Origin: an uncultured Actinomyces sp.
Lineage (GTDB): Bacteria > Actinomycetota > Actinomycetes > Actinomycetales > Actinomycetaceae
NCBI GenBank assembly: GCA_900545825.1
Contig: URAS01000013.1
Location: forward strand, 22,042 to 86,041
Reading direction: 5' to 3'
Length of the DNA: 64,000 nt
Shown: positions 34,020 to 42,798 of the stretch, in pieces
How positions within the stretch are numbered: the stretch's first letter is position 1
How the letters are laid out: every line of letters starts with the position of its first letter
The notes under the pieces: generated by a model
Told to the model about the DNA's origin: nothing
What the model saw: only the letters and a program-made list of their open reading frames with translations
Databases searched by the model: none
Position numbers and translations under genes: made by a program

Positions 34020-35399
34020 ATGACGACCAGGCGTACGCGCGACGATTTGGAGGCCGCGGTTGCTGCGAAGGGCGCCGTGAGGGCGCTGCCGACGTCGACT
34101 CTCGTCCTCGTTCATATGCTTGGTGGGGTGTCGACCGGGTTCATTTTGGGTGCGGTGGCGGTCGATGCGGCGAGTGTCGCGGTCGCTGGGGATCCGTGGT
34201 GGGCGGCGTTCCTTATTGTCGCCGTGGTGATTGGCGCGTTTGTTGGGTCGTTGGTTGATGGGCGGGTGCGTCACGACGCGGAGCCCAGGCGGTGGGCGAT
34301 CGTCGCGTGGATGTTGGTGGCGTGTTCGCTGGCTGCTGGGATTGTCGATGCGATTGCGCCGGTGGCGATGCTTTTTGTGGGCGGTTTTGGCGTGGTGGCG
34401 GCGTCGATGCACACGCGGTTGACGCTCGATTGTGTGCCGTTGCGGAAGCGGGCGATTATTCGGTGGGCGCAGTGGGTGGCCACGATTTTGGGGGTGGTCC
34501 TCGCGTACACGGTGGGGACGTTCCTTGTGTCGTATGTGACGCCGCGCCACGGTGTGGTGTGGGAGCCGCTCGTGGTGATTTCGGTGGTGGCGGCGGTGTT
34601 GGCGGCGATTGGCGCCCTCGTGATGCCGCCGTCGGCGCGGGTCCTTTTGATGCACGATGATTTGTCGGGTGGCGTCCACGCGTTGTTGCGGAGTGGCCGG
34701 GTGACCCGGTCGCGGTGTGCGGACGAGGCCGTGCGGATCCTTATTGGGGCGGCGCTGATTAAGCAGCCGATGCCGCGGATTGTCGGGCATGCCCGTCCCA
34801 GTGTGCGGGTGGGCCTGATGTTTGCCTTCGCCGTGGGGACGTGCGCGGCCGGGGCGTGGGCGATCGGCGCGCCGGTTCTGTTGGTTGAGGCCGGTGCGAC
34901 CCTCGTCGGTGCGGCGACGTTTAGCCTGGCCGGATTCGTGTTGGCGGCGTTCGCGTTGATCCTTATGACGACGCCGAACACGGCGTTGGCGAAGAGCCTC
35001 CACGGCAATAGTGAACGCGTGGTCCTGCTGGCGGGAGCCGCGAATGTCGTCCTCATGGTGATCGCCGGGCTGGCGGCGATCGCGGGGCCGCGGCTGGTTT
35101 TGGTTACGTCGGTGGCGACGGCGTTGTCGATTGCGCTCGCGGCGGGGATCGTCGTGCCCGCGGGGATTGGGGCGATTCGGCGGTGGGTGCCGGCGACCAG
35201 GCTGCGACGGGCCCGCGGGATTCTCTACACGTCCCAGATGGTCGTGATGATCGGTGTTGCCGCGGTGGCGGGCGCCGAGGTCGTCCCGGTGGCATTCATC
35301 GGTGCCGCGGTCGTGCACGCGGTCGGGTTGGTGATGGCGTGGCGCGCCCTCGTCTCGCGTCCTCACCCCGAGCTCGACCTGCCCCGGCGTGCCTCTTAG
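34020..35399 (+). CDS. MFS-like multispanning membrane protein, degenerate sugar-porter type
   Basis: 459 residues, about 12 hydrophobic segments. The layout recalls sugar porters: the loop after helix 2 (GAFVGSLVDGRVRH) stands where motif A should be, and PPSARVLLMHDDLSGGVHALLRSGR stands where PESPRWL...EA occurs. The signature charged residues are altered. Codon use is richer in TTG, GTT and GTG than in the flanking genes. AAAGGAGG gives a strong ribosome-binding site. It may be a sensor or non-canonical transporter; no function is asserted. Followed closely by a LacI regulator. Confidence 0.7.
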   Translation: MTTRRTRDDLEAAVAAKGAVRALPTSTLVLVHMLGGVSTGFILGAVAVDAASVAVAGDPWWAAFLIVAVVIGAFVGSLVDGRVRHDAEPRRWAIVAWMLVACSLAAGIVDAIAPVAMLFVGGFGVVAASMHTRLTLDCVPLRKRAIIRWAQWVATILGVVLAYTVGTFLVSYVTPRHGVVWEPLVVISVVAAVLAAIGALVMPPSARVLLMHDDLSGGVHALLRSGRVTRSRCADEAVRILIGAALIKQPMPRIVGHARPSVRVGLMFAFAVGTCAAGAWAIGAPVLLVEAGATLVGAATFSLAGFVLAAFALILMTTPNTALAKSLHGNSERVVLLAGAANVVLMVIAGLAAIAGPRLVLVTSVATALSIALAAGIVVPAGIGAIRRWVPATRLRRARGILYTSQMVVMIGVAAVAGAEVVPVAFIGAAVVHAVGLVMAWRALVSRPHPELDLPRRAS

Positions 35400-35408
35400 C
35401 ATGGAACG

Positions 35409-36425
35409 GTGAGTGCAACACAGGAGGACGTCGCCCGCCGCGCCGGTGTGTCGCGGCAGCTCGTGTCGCTGGTCGTCCGCGGTGATCCGCGGGTGTCGGC
35501 CGAGCGGCGCAAGGCCGTCAAGCGCGCGATGGAGGAGCTGAATTATCGGCCGAATGCTGCGGCGCGTGCGTTGGCCGAGAAGCGGTCCGGGCTCCTCGGG
35601 GTCGTCCTCCCGTCGATTGCCAACCCCTTTTTCGGCAGCATCGTCGAGGCCCTGCGCGAGCCCGCCAGCGAGCGGCACTTCACGCCGCTCGTCGTGTTCG
35701 GCGAGGAGTCGCGGCAGCTTGAGCGTCAAGCCTTCGAGCGTTTCCTCGAGTCGGGTGTCGCCGGCATTATCGCCGTCTCGACCGTCCTCGAGCCCGCCGA
35801 GATTCAGCGGATTGCCGCGGAGATTCCCCTGGTCGTCGTCGCGCGCGACCCGATGGGTGGGCGCATCGACACGGTGACGTCGGCCAACCGTGAGGGCGGC
35901 CGGCTGGCGGCGCGGCACGCCCTCGAGGCCGGATATCGTCACCTTGTTTACGTTGGCCGGCACGAGCCCGTCGACGGGTCGGTGTCGAACCAGCGCGAAC
36001 TCGGCTACCTCGACGCCATGGCCGAGGTCGGGCGGCTGGGCGAGGCGCTGACCGTCCTCACCGGCGATCACACAGGGCAGATGGTCGAAGAGGTCTTCGA
36101 TGCCGTCGGCGACACCGACTGCTGCTTCATCACGGTCAACGACATCGTCGCCGTCGAAATCGTCGCCGAGCTGGCCATTCGCGGGATTAGGCCGGGGAAA
36201 GATGTCGGCGTCATCGGCTACGACAACACCTATCTGGCCGGCATGCACGGCCTCGAGATCACGTCGATCGACCAGGACTACGCGGCGATGGGCGACGCGA
36301 TCGTCGAGCTCATGGCCACCCGCATGGCTGCGCCCGATCTTGCCGGGCGCCACCAGCTGATCACGCCCCACCTGGTCAAGAGGGCGTCGACCCGCCGCCG
36401 CCCCTGGGGCAAACCCATCACCTAG
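35409..36425 (+). CDS. LacI-family transcriptional regulator
   Basis: 338 residues. The helix-turn-helix begins at residue 4 (TQEDVARRAGVSRQLVSLVV) with hinge YRPNAAARALAEKRS, then a periplasmic-binding-protein-like sensor domain (LLGVVLPSIANPFFGSIVEAL; VGVIGYDNTYLAG). GTG start follows TAGCAT by 6 nt with no ribosome-binding site, so the message is probably leaderless. Likely controls the adjacent transporter genes; ligand unknown. Confidence 0.9.
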   Translation: MSATQEDVARRAGVSRQLVSLVVRGDPRVSAERRKAVKRAMEELNYRPNAAARALAEKRSGLLGVVLPSIANPFFGSIVEALREPASERHFTPLVVFGEESRQLERQAFERFLESGVAGIIAVSTVLEPAEIQRIAAEIPLVVVARDPMGGRIDTVTSANREGGRLAARHALEAGYRHLVYVGRHEPVDGSVSNQRELGYLDAMAEVGRLGEALTVLTGDHTGQMVEEVFDAVGDTDCCFITVNDIVAVEIVAELAIRGIRPGKDVGVIGYDNTYLAGMHGLEITSIDQDYAAMGDAIVELMATRMAAPDLAGRHQLITPHLVKRASTRRRPWGKPIT

Positions 36426-36461
36426 CCGCCCTCGCAAGGGTGCTTTCAGCCCCCGCCGCAG

Positions 36462-36577
36462 CGAAACGCTCACCTCCAAATCGAAACGCTCACCTGAATT
36501 GTCACTGCCGCCCGATAATCGGTAGTTCTGGCAATTGAAGTGAGCGTTTCGCGATTATGGTGAGCGTTTAATCTTTG
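36462..36577. repeat. Family B palindromic element, copy 3 (reverse orientation)
   Basis: Core 36482-36551 (70 bp) between CGAAACGCTCACCT and AAGTGAGCGTTTCG, preceded by an extra CGAAACGCTCACCTCC (36462) and followed by GGTGAGCGTTTAATCTTTGC. The flank and inner sequence match copy 2 in reverse complement. Lies between convergent genes. Confidence 0.88.
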
Positions 36578-36611
36578 CATCACGCGGCGGGGGACAATAG
36601 TGCGGATATGA

Positions 36612-36690
36612 CTCATCCCCGCGGGATTTGCCGGCGTGCGTGTGGGTACCGAATAGTCACGCACGCGAGCACATACCCCGCGGGGATGAG
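36612..36690. repeat. Large nested inverted repeat between convergent genes
   Basis: Outer perfect 14-bp arms CTCATCCCCGCGGG (36612-36625) / CCCGCGGGGATGAG (36677-36690) enclose perfect 9-bp arms GCGTGCGTG (36634-36642) / CACGCACGC (36658-36666). It stands between the LacI gene and iolE. It may be a bidirectional terminator or cruciform site. No T-tract. Not related to families A or B. Confidence 0.8.
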
Positions 36691-36727
36691 GAGATCGCGC
36701 AGCCCGAAGACCGAGCCGCAGGCTCTG

Positions 36728-37588
36728 TTACGCCAGGGCCTTCAGCGCCTCGAACGACTTCTTAGCGTTGAGCAGCGGGCCTGCGCCCTCCGGCGGCTCT
36801 TCGTCGATCATGATGTCCTGCTCGAGGACGTAGTAGCCGTCGAACCCGGCGCCATTGAGAGCGTCGATGACCGCCTTGAAGTCGATGTCGCCGTCGCCGA
36901 TAGGCGCGAACATGCCGGCCTTGACGCCCTCGGACCACGTGATCTCGTGGGGGAGGAGCTTGTCGGTCATGTTCTTGTGGACGTCCTTGGCGTGGACGAT
37001 GTCGACGCGGTCGGCGTACTTCTGGGTCAGCGAGACGACGTCGGCGCCGCCGGCGGCCAGGTGGCCGGTGTCGAGGCACAGGCCGACCGTCGAGTTGTCG
37101 AGGACGCGCTCGACCTCGTCGACGTTTTGCACCATCGTGCCCCAGTGCGGGTGCAGGCACGCGGTGACGCCGTATTCCTTGGCCTTGGCGACGATCCGGT
37201 CGAGGTTGGTGAACAGCGTCTTCCAGCCTTCATCGTCGAGAACCGGACGGTTGTCGTAGCCCTCCTGGCCCGAATCGGCTGCGAGGATCAGGTAGTCGCC
37301 GCCGGCGACCTTGAACGCCTCGAGCTCGCGGACGCAGGCCTCGAGCGGGTCGACCTCGGGGTCGTGCATGACGGCCAGGAAGAACGACCCCACGGGCTTG
37401 AGCCCGTAACCCGAGACCGCCTTGGCGCGGGCCTCCGGCTCGACCGGCAGCCAGCCCTGGGGGCCGAACTCGGTGGCCGTCAGGCCCATGTCACGCATTT
37501 CCGTCAGCACACGCTCGGGCTTCATCTGATAGCCCCAACCCGGCACCTCGCACACGCCCCACGAAATCGGGGCACCAGCAATCTTCAT
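36728..37588 (-). CDS. iolE: TIM-barrel inosose dehydratase-like protein (sugar phosphate isomerase/epimerase family)
   Basis: 286 residues of the AP-endonuclease-2-like TIM barrel. N-terminal ISWGVCEVPGWGYQ, then ATEFGP, HPHWGT, CLDTGHL and VHAKDVH supply metal ligands typical of IolE/IolI/IolH. In myo-inositol breakdown IolE dehydrates 2-keto-myo-inositol. No other dehydratase candidate is in the cluster, so that role is assigned by position; an isomerase (IolI/H) role is the alternative. Third gene of the leftward operon tal-iolG-iolE, with AAGGAG upstream. Confidence 0.78.
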   Translation of the reverse strand: MKIAGAPISWGVCEVPGWGYQMKPERVLTEMRDMGLTATEFGPQGWLPVEPEARAKAVSGYGLKPVGSFFLAVMHDPEVDPLEACVRELEAFKVAGGDYLILAADSGQEGYDNRPVLDDEGWKTLFTNLDRIVAKAKEYGVTACLHPHWGTMVQNVDEVERVLDNSTVGLCLDTGHLAAGGADVVSLTQKYADRVDIVHAKDVHKNMTDKLLPHEITWSEGVKAGMFAPIGDGDIDFKAVIDALNGAGFDGYYVLEQDIMIDEEPPEGAGPLLNAKKSFEALKALA

Positions 37589-37623
37589 GTGTGTTCCTAT
37601 CTCCTTCGATAGTGTGTTGAGAG

Positions 37624-38613
37624 TTAGACGGTCACCGTCTCGCCGCCGCCGCGGGCGGACTTTTCGGCAGCCTCGGCCACCTTGAGGGCGGCGAAGGCGT
37701 CGTCGATCGAGGGGGAAATCGGCTTGCCGTCACGCAGCGCCTCGATGAACGACTGCAGCTCGAGGGCGTACGCGTCGGCGTAGCGCTCGAGGAAGAAGTC
37801 GAGGAAGGGGCCCTGCGAATCCGAGAAGTGGTCCTTCGCCAGGCGCACCGTGGTGGGGCGAATGTTCTCGGCGAACAGCGAACCCTTGGGGCCAAACGCC
37901 TCGATGCGCTGGTCGTAGCCGGTGGCGCAGTGACGCGAGTTGATGATCGTCGCGACGGCGCCGGACGCGTTCTTCAACACGATGACCGCGGCGTCGAAGT
38001 CGCCGGTGTCGGCGAGCTCCGGGTCGAGGTTCTGGCCGGTCGCCTGCACTTCGGTGATCGGGCCGAGGAAGAAGCGGGCCGTGTCGAAGTCGTGGATCGT
38101 CATGTCCTTGAAGATGCCGCCGGAGACCGCGATGTACTCCTTCGGCGGGGCCGCCGGGTCGCGGCTGATGATCGTCAGCTGCTCGACCGGGCCGATCTCG
38201 CCGGCTTCGGCCATCTCGTGCATCTGCGCGAACGACGGGTCGAAGCGGCGGTTGAAGCCGATCATCACCTTGGCGTCGAGGCCGGCCAGGCCTTCCCGCA
38301 GGCGCGACTCCTCGTCCGAGGACATGGCGATCGGCTTTTCGCACAGCGCGGCCTTGCCGGCCTTGGCGGCGGCAATGATGTGGTCGATGTGCATCGGCGT
38401 GGGCGACCCGATGACGACGGCGTCAATGTCGGGGTTGCCGAAAATGTCGTCGGCGTCCTTATAGGCGGTCGCCCCGTAGAGGCCGGCGAGGTCCTCCGCC
38501 GCCGTGCCGAACGGATCCGACACGGCGACGAGCTGGGCGTCCGGGTGTGCCGCAATGGTCTTGGCGTGAACCTTGCCAATACGGCCGGCACCAATCAAAC
38601 CAAAACGAATCAT
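37624..38613 (-). CDS. iolG: Inositol 2-dehydrogenase
   Basis: 329 residues, Gfo/Idh/MocA family, NAD-dependent oxidation of myo-inositol to 2-keto-myo-inositol. Rossmann GLIGAGRIGKVHAKTI, catalytic Lys in CEKPIAM, and the substrate-domain block GGIFKDMTIHDFDTARF with the Asp and His of the active site (typical HDFD). Full family length. AAAGGA precedes the ATG. Second in the operon, 34 nt after tal and 35 nt before iolE. Confidence 0.93.
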   Translation of the reverse strand: MIRFGLIGAGRIGKVHAKTIAAHPDAQLVAVSDPFGTAAEDLAGLYGATAYKDADDIFGNPDIDAVVIGSPTPMHIDHIIAAAKAGKAALCEKPIAMSSDEESRLREGLAGLDAKVMIGFNRRFDPSFAQMHEMAEAGEIGPVEQLTIISRDPAAPPKEYIAVSGGIFKDMTIHDFDTARFFLGPITEVQATGQNLDPELADTGDFDAAVIVLKNASGAVATIINSRHCATGYDQRIEAFGPKGSLFAENIRPTTVRLAKDHFSDSQGPFLDFFLERYADAYALELQSFIEALRDGKPISPSIDDAFAALKVAEAAEKSARGGGETVTV

Positions 38614-38647
38614 GTGTGTTCCTTTTGTCTCTCGCTTGGTTACGTGT

Positions 38648-39724
38648 TTACGGCTGGGGGAGGATGACGTCGCGGACCAGGGCCTCGAGGTTGTTGACGT
38701 CGGCGAGGAAGCCGCGCAGCGTGCGGACCGTGGCGCCGAACGTGTCGAACTCTTCCGGCGTCATCCCGTCGGGCTCGTAGGCGCGGCGGAACTCGTCGAT
38801 GCTCAGCAGCGTCTCCATGACGTTCTCGGGAACCGGCTCCTGGAAGCGCTCAACCATCGGGTGACCGGCGTCGTTGATGCGCTTGGCCCACTTGAACGGC
38901 GGCGAAATAACGATGTCGCCACCGACAAGCTCGGTGTAGTGCATGGTGTTGCGGAACGCGGCGGCGAGCATACGCGACTTGAGGCCGCGCTTCTCGAACT
39001 CCGCGGCGGCGCGCTTGAACGCGGCGATACCGCACCACTCGAGGTGACCCGGGTCGAGGACGAGGCCCTCGCGGTTGGCGACGATCTTGATCCAGTCGTC
39101 CAGGCGGCCCACCATGAGCGTGACGACCGGCCACATGTTCTCGGTCGGCAGGCCCTCGGCCTCGCGGCGCTTGAGGCCACGCTCGATCGCTTCACCGGTG
39201 GCGACGGCCTGCGGCACCGTGAACGACACGGTGACGTTGCAGACGACGCCGCGGTAGGTGGCGTCCTCGATCGCCTTGAGGCCGACCGACGTGGCCGGGA
39301 TCTTGACGATGATGTTCTTCGCCAGCTTGTCGAACTCGACGGCCTGGTCCGCCAGCGCCTTGGCGTTGCGGTAGTTCGTCGGGTCGGTCTGGACCGACAG
39401 GCGGCCGTTCTTGCCGTTCGACGCCTCGAAGGCCGGCTCGAGCAGCTTGGCGGCCTCAACCGACATATCCTTGACGGCCTGCCAGCCGATTTCGGCCTCC
39501 GTGGCCTCGGGCATGTCGGCCGCGATCTGCTTGATCCGCGGCTCCCAAATGTCGGGGTGCTTCTTCAGCGTGTTGTAGGCAATCGTGGGGTTGCAGGTGG
39601 CACCGACGCCGCCCATCGCGATGGACTGACGCAGCTCGTCGAGGTCCGACGAGTCATTCCACAGTGCTGTTGGTGTCTTGACGGCCGCGTCGTGCAGCGG
39701 TCCGGGGGTGAAGGTCTCAGCCAT
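38648..39724 (-). CDS. Transaldolase-family protein of the inositol operon
   Basis: 358 residues. TAL barrel features: GATCNPTI strand 1, the Schiff-base Lys in NIIVKIPAT, and a downstream VVTLMVGRLDDW segment. It is the first gene of the leftward tal-iolG-iolE operon, driven by an inositol-type operator-promoter. It diverges from housekeeping transaldolases, and its company suggests a dedicated role. The window has no IolJ (class II aldolase cleaving 2-deoxy-5-keto-gluconate 6-phosphate), and IolC carries no fused aldolase domain, so this Lys-dependent enzyme is a candidate substitute. That function is inference. Confidence 0.85.
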   Translation of the reverse strand: MAETFTPGPLHDAAVKTPTALWNDSSDLDELRQSIAMGGVGATCNPTIAYNTLKKHPDIWEPRIKQIAADMPEATEAEIGWQAVKDMSVEAAKLLEPAFEASNGKNGRLSVQTDPTNYRNAKALADQAVEFDKLAKNIIVKIPATSVGLKAIEDATYRGVVCNVTVSFTVPQAVATGEAIERGLKRREAEGLPTENMWPVVTLMVGRLDDWIKIVANREGLVLDPGHLEWCGIAAFKRAAAEFEKRGLKSRMLAAAFRNTMHYTELVGGDIVISPPFKWAKRINDAGHPMVERFQEPVPENVMETLLSIDEFRRAYEPDGMTPEEFDTFGATVRTLRGFLADVNNLEALVRDVILPQP

Positions 39725-39786
39725 GTCTTCTCCTCGTTCTGGCGGGCTTTACGCGTCTTCTTTGGCGGCTACCAGCCGTGGCACCA

Positions 39787-39831
39787 GCGTAAGACGCGTC
39801 ACCCTCGCGCGTCAAGCTTTGTCAGAACAAT
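39787..39831 (-). promoter_or_regulatory. Inositol-regulon operator and promoter 2 (tal-iolG-iolE)
   Basis: Minus strand ATTGTTCTGACAAA (39818-39831), 2 nt, TTGACG (39810-39815), 17 bp, TTACGC (39787-39792). The operator differs at two bases from the palindrome before iolC. Confidence 0.75.
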
Positions 39832-39879
39832 TGGAGATTTATTTGTCAGGTCGAAGGGGTGCTGGGACCTGGGGCCCGC

Positions 39880-40623
39880 CTAGTTCTGCGAGAGGGTGAG
39901 CGTGAACGAGTAGTGGCTGGCCCGGTAGACGTGGGTGCCGTATTCGATGACGTCGCCGTCGAGGGTGTAGCCGATACGCGTCATCGTCAGCCCGGCGGCG
40001 CCACGCGCCTCGTCGAGCTCGTGCGCCTCGGCGGTCGTGAGCTTGCGGGCCCCGATCGTCTGCTTGGCCGTGCGGATGATGTGCCCGTGGGCGCGCATGG
40101 CCTGATAGAGGCCGCCCGTTTCCAGCTCCGACTGCTCCGGCGCAACGTCTTTTGGCAGGTAGTTCGTCATGAGCGCCAGCGGCTCGCCGTTGGCCATCCG
40201 CAACCGCCGTAGCTCGATGACGGGCGTGCCCGGGGCGATGTTGAGGGCGTCGGCGACCTCGTCGTTGGCCTCGACCTCTTCGTATCCCAGCACCGTGGTC
40301 GTCGGCTTCTGGCCGTCGCGGTCGAGGTCCTCGTACAGGCTGGAGAGGGCGACGTTGCGGTGGATCGCCTTGGGGGCGACGACCGTGCCGACCGCCCGGC
40401 GGCGGATCACCAAGCCGGCGTCGACCAGGTCTTGAAGGGCGCGGCGCGCGGTCGGGCGGGAGACGCCCAGACGCTTCGCCATCGACACCTCGTCCTCGAG
40501 CCGGGTGCCCGCCGGCAGTTCGCCCGAGGTGATCATGTCGTGCAGCGGCTGCGACAGCTGGTGGTACAGCGGCATCGGGGAAGTGCGGTCGATGGTGATA
40601 GCAGGAGCGACGGGCTCTGTCAT
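39880..40623 (-). CDS. GntR/HutC-family regulator, probable inositol repressor
   Basis: About 247 residues: winged helix-turn-helix (residues 22-90, LEDEVSMAKRLGVSRPTARRALQDLVDAGLVIRR in two blocks) and a UTRA effector domain. Divergent from iolC and downstream-adjacent to the tal operon promoter, it is the only regulator inside the inositol cluster and the best candidate for binding TTTGTTNNAACAAA. GntR-type IolR proteins control inositol genes in corynebacteria. Start uncertain: ATG 40623 is used, GTG 40629 lies 9 nt after a GGGGGG purine run, and a longer frame begins at 40665. Confidence 0.88.
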   Translation of the reverse strand: MTEPVAPAITIDRTSPMPLYHQLSQPLHDMITSGELPAGTRLEDEVSMAKRLGVSRPTARRALQDLVDAGLVIRRRAVGTVVAPKAIHRNVALSSLYEDLDRDGQKPTTTVLGYEEVEANDEVADALNIAPGTPVIELRRLRMANGEPLALMTNYLPKDVAPEQSELETGGLYQAMRAHGHIIRTAKQTIGARKLTTAEAHELDEARGAAGLTMTRIGYTLDGDVIEYGTHVYRASHYSFTLTLSQN

Positions 40624-40760
40624 GGCCACGACGCACCACCCCCCTTTTTTTCTTCTCATGAACATGCTGATAGGACGTGATCAGCGGTAATGTATCGAGC
40701 GCAAGTCTACTCATAATTCACACAAACCGGGGTCAAGGTGGTCCGATATCACACCTCTCC

Positions 40761-40806
40761 TTTGTTCTAACAAAGTGTTGACGTGGGCACCGTCTTGGGG
40801 CACACT
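40761..40806 (+). promoter_or_regulatory. Inositol-regulon operator and promoter 3 (iolCBD)
   Basis: Palindromic TTTGTTCTAACAAA (40761-40774), 3 nt, TTGACG (40778-40783), 17 bp, CACACT (40801-40806). Best-symmetry copy of the operator. Confidence 0.8.
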
Positions 40807-40849
40807 GGGAGGTGGATAGAGGCTTTCCCAACGACGAGAGAGGTGGATC

Positions 40850-41839
40850 GTGCGCGCCAGTTTCATTCCCCGGCCCCGCCTTGACGTCTTGACGATAGGA
40901 CGCTCGGGCGTCGACATCTATCCACTCCAAACCAACGTCGGCCTCGAGGACGTCACGACGTTTGGCAAATTCCTCGGCGGTTCGCCCACGAACGTCGCCG
41001 TCGCCGCAGCCCGGCTGGGACACCCCGCGGCCGTCATCACCGCGGTGGGGGACGACCCGTTCGGGCGCTACGTTCGCTCCGAGATGCGCGCCCTCGGCGT
41101 CTTCGACACCTACGTCACGACGAACAGGCACCTGGCGACGCCCGTGACGTTCTGCGAGATCTTTCCGCCCGACAACTTCCCGCTGTACTTCTACCGGCAA
41201 CCCAAGGCGCCCGACCTCGAAATCTCTCCCGCCGACATCCCCGACGGCGCGGTGCGCGACGCCGCGATCTTCTGGTGCTCGGCCACCGGCCTGTCCGCGG
41301 AACCGTCGTATTCCGCGCACCTGCAGGCCCTCGACTATCGCGAGGGCGGCTGGACGATCCTTGACCTCGACTATCGGCCCCAGCTGTGGGAAACCGACGA
41401 GGAGGTTGCGACCGAACGGATGGGCGTGGCCCTGGAAAAGGTCAACGTCGCCGTCGGCAACCAGCTCGAATGCCGGATGGCCGTCGGCGAGTCCGAGCCG
41501 GATCGCGCGGCCGACGCCCTCATCGAGCGCGGCGTCGAGATCGCGATCGTCAAGCAGGGCCCCAAGGGCACCCTGGCGAAGACCCGCGACGAACGCATCG
41601 AAGTGCCCGTGACCACGGTTGATATCGTCAACGGGCTGGGCGCGGGCGACGCGTTCGGCGGGGCCCTGTGCCACGGCTTGCTGGCCGGGTGGAGCCTCGA
41701 GCAGGTCGTCGCCGCCGCGTCGACGGCCGGCGCGATCGTCTGTTCGCGACTGGAATGTTCGACGGCGATGCCGTCCGAACCCGAGATTTTGGCGACCATG
41801 CGCGCCCACCCCGAGGCCGCGCCAATCACCGACGGTTAG
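40850..41839 (+). CDS. iolC: 5-dehydro-2-deoxygluconokinase
   Basis: 329-residue PfkB/ribokinase-family kinase that phosphorylates 2-deoxy-5-keto-gluconate. Motif 1 is FLGGSPTNVAVAAARLG and motif 2 is DIVNGLGAGDAFGGAL with the catalytic Asp. GTG start behind AGAGGTGG. No C-terminal DUF2090 aldolase domain, unlike the fused IolC proteins of proteobacteria. First gene of iolC-iolB-iolD; the shared promoter has the regulon operator. Confidence 0.92.
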   Translation: MRASFIPRPRLDVLTIGRSGVDIYPLQTNVGLEDVTTFGKFLGGSPTNVAVAAARLGHPAAVITAVGDDPFGRYVRSEMRALGVFDTYVTTNRHLATPVTFCEIFPPDNFPLYFYRQPKAPDLEISPADIPDGAVRDAAIFWCSATGLSAEPSYSAHLQALDYREGGWTILDLDYRPQLWETDEEVATERMGVALEKVNVAVGNQLECRMAVGESEPDRAADALIERGVEIAIVKQGPKGTLAKTRDERIEVPVTTVDIVNGLGAGDAFGGALCHGLLAGWSLEQVVAAASTAGAIVCSRLECSTAMPSEPEILATMRAHPEAAPITDG

Positions 41840-41904
41840 GGCAACGCTCGCCCACCGTCAGGCCCGGCGCGGGCCGAAAACCGCGAAACACCAGGAGGAG
41901 AACC

Positions 41905-42786
41905 ATGAGTGACAACGACACCTATCTCATCAAGGCGGGGACCACGGCGCATGGCCCCTACGAAACCGACGTCGACGTCGAACGGGCCGGCTGGGCGTTT
42001 AGCGGAATCCGCGTCCTCGCCCTGGGTGCCGGCGAATCCGAAACGATCGACACCGGCGAGGACGAACTGCTCGTCCTCCCGCTGTCTGGTGGCTGCACCG
42101 TCGAGGCCGAGGGCGCCACGTACGACATCGCCGGCCGCACCGACCAGTGGAGCGAGGTGACCGACTACCTCTACCTGCCCCGCGAGACCACGGCGACGAT
42201 CACGTCGGCTCAGGGCGGCCGCTTCGCCCTGCCGTCCTCGCGATGCACGAAGCGCCTGGAGGTGACGTACTGCCCGATCGAGAAGGTCAACACGTCGCTG
42301 CGTGGCGCCGGTCCCTGCTCGCGTCAGGTCAACAACTACGCCCTCGGCAACGAGCTGAAAACCGACCACCTGCTCGTCACCGAGGTGCTGACGCCGGGTG
42401 GGAACTGGTCGTCCTACCCGCCGCACAAGCACGACGAACACAACGAGGTCGAGCGCGAACTCGAGGAAATCTACTACTTCGAGGTCCGCAAGGCGCCCGA
42501 CGGCACCGACGGTTTCGCCCTCCAGCGTGTCTACCCGTCGCCGGGTCACCCGATCGACGTGTGCTGCGAAATCCGTGACCGCGACGTCGTCGTCATGCCG
42601 TACGGCTACCATGGCCCGTCGGCGGCGGCGCCCGGTTACGACCTCTATTACCTCAACGTCATGGCGGGTCCCGCGGAGGACGCGACGTGGCTGATGACCG
42701 ACGACCCCGACCACGCATGGGTGCGTGGCACGTGGGAAAACCAGGACGTCGACCCCCGGCTGCCGATGACGAAGCCGGTTAACTGA
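41905..42786 (+). CDS. iolB: 5-deoxy-glucuronate isomerase
   Basis: 293-residue bicupin that isomerises 5-deoxy-glucuronate to 2-deoxy-5-keto-gluconate. Metal-binding cupin motif WSSYPPHKHDEH...EIYYFEV with His and Glu ligands, and MPYGYHGPSAAAPGYDLYYLNVMAG in the second cupin, both typical of KduI/IolB. AGGAGGAG precedes the ATG. 65 nt after iolC and 12 nt before iolD. Confidence 0.95.
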   Translation: MSDNDTYLIKAGTTAHGPYETDVDVERAGWAFSGIRVLALGAGESETIDTGEDELLVLPLSGGCTVEAEGATYDIAGRTDQWSEVTDYLYLPRETTATITSAQGGRFALPSSRCTKRLEVTYCPIEKVNTSLRGAGPCSRQVNNYALGNELKTDHLLVTEVLTPGGNWSSYPPHKHDEHNEVERELEEIYYFEVRKAPDGTDGFALQRVYPSPGHPIDVCCEIRDRDVVVMPYGYHGPSAAAPGYDLYYLNVMAGPAEDATWLMTDDPDHAWVRGTWENQDVDPRLPMTKPVN

Positions 42787-42798
42787 AAGGACCCCTTG

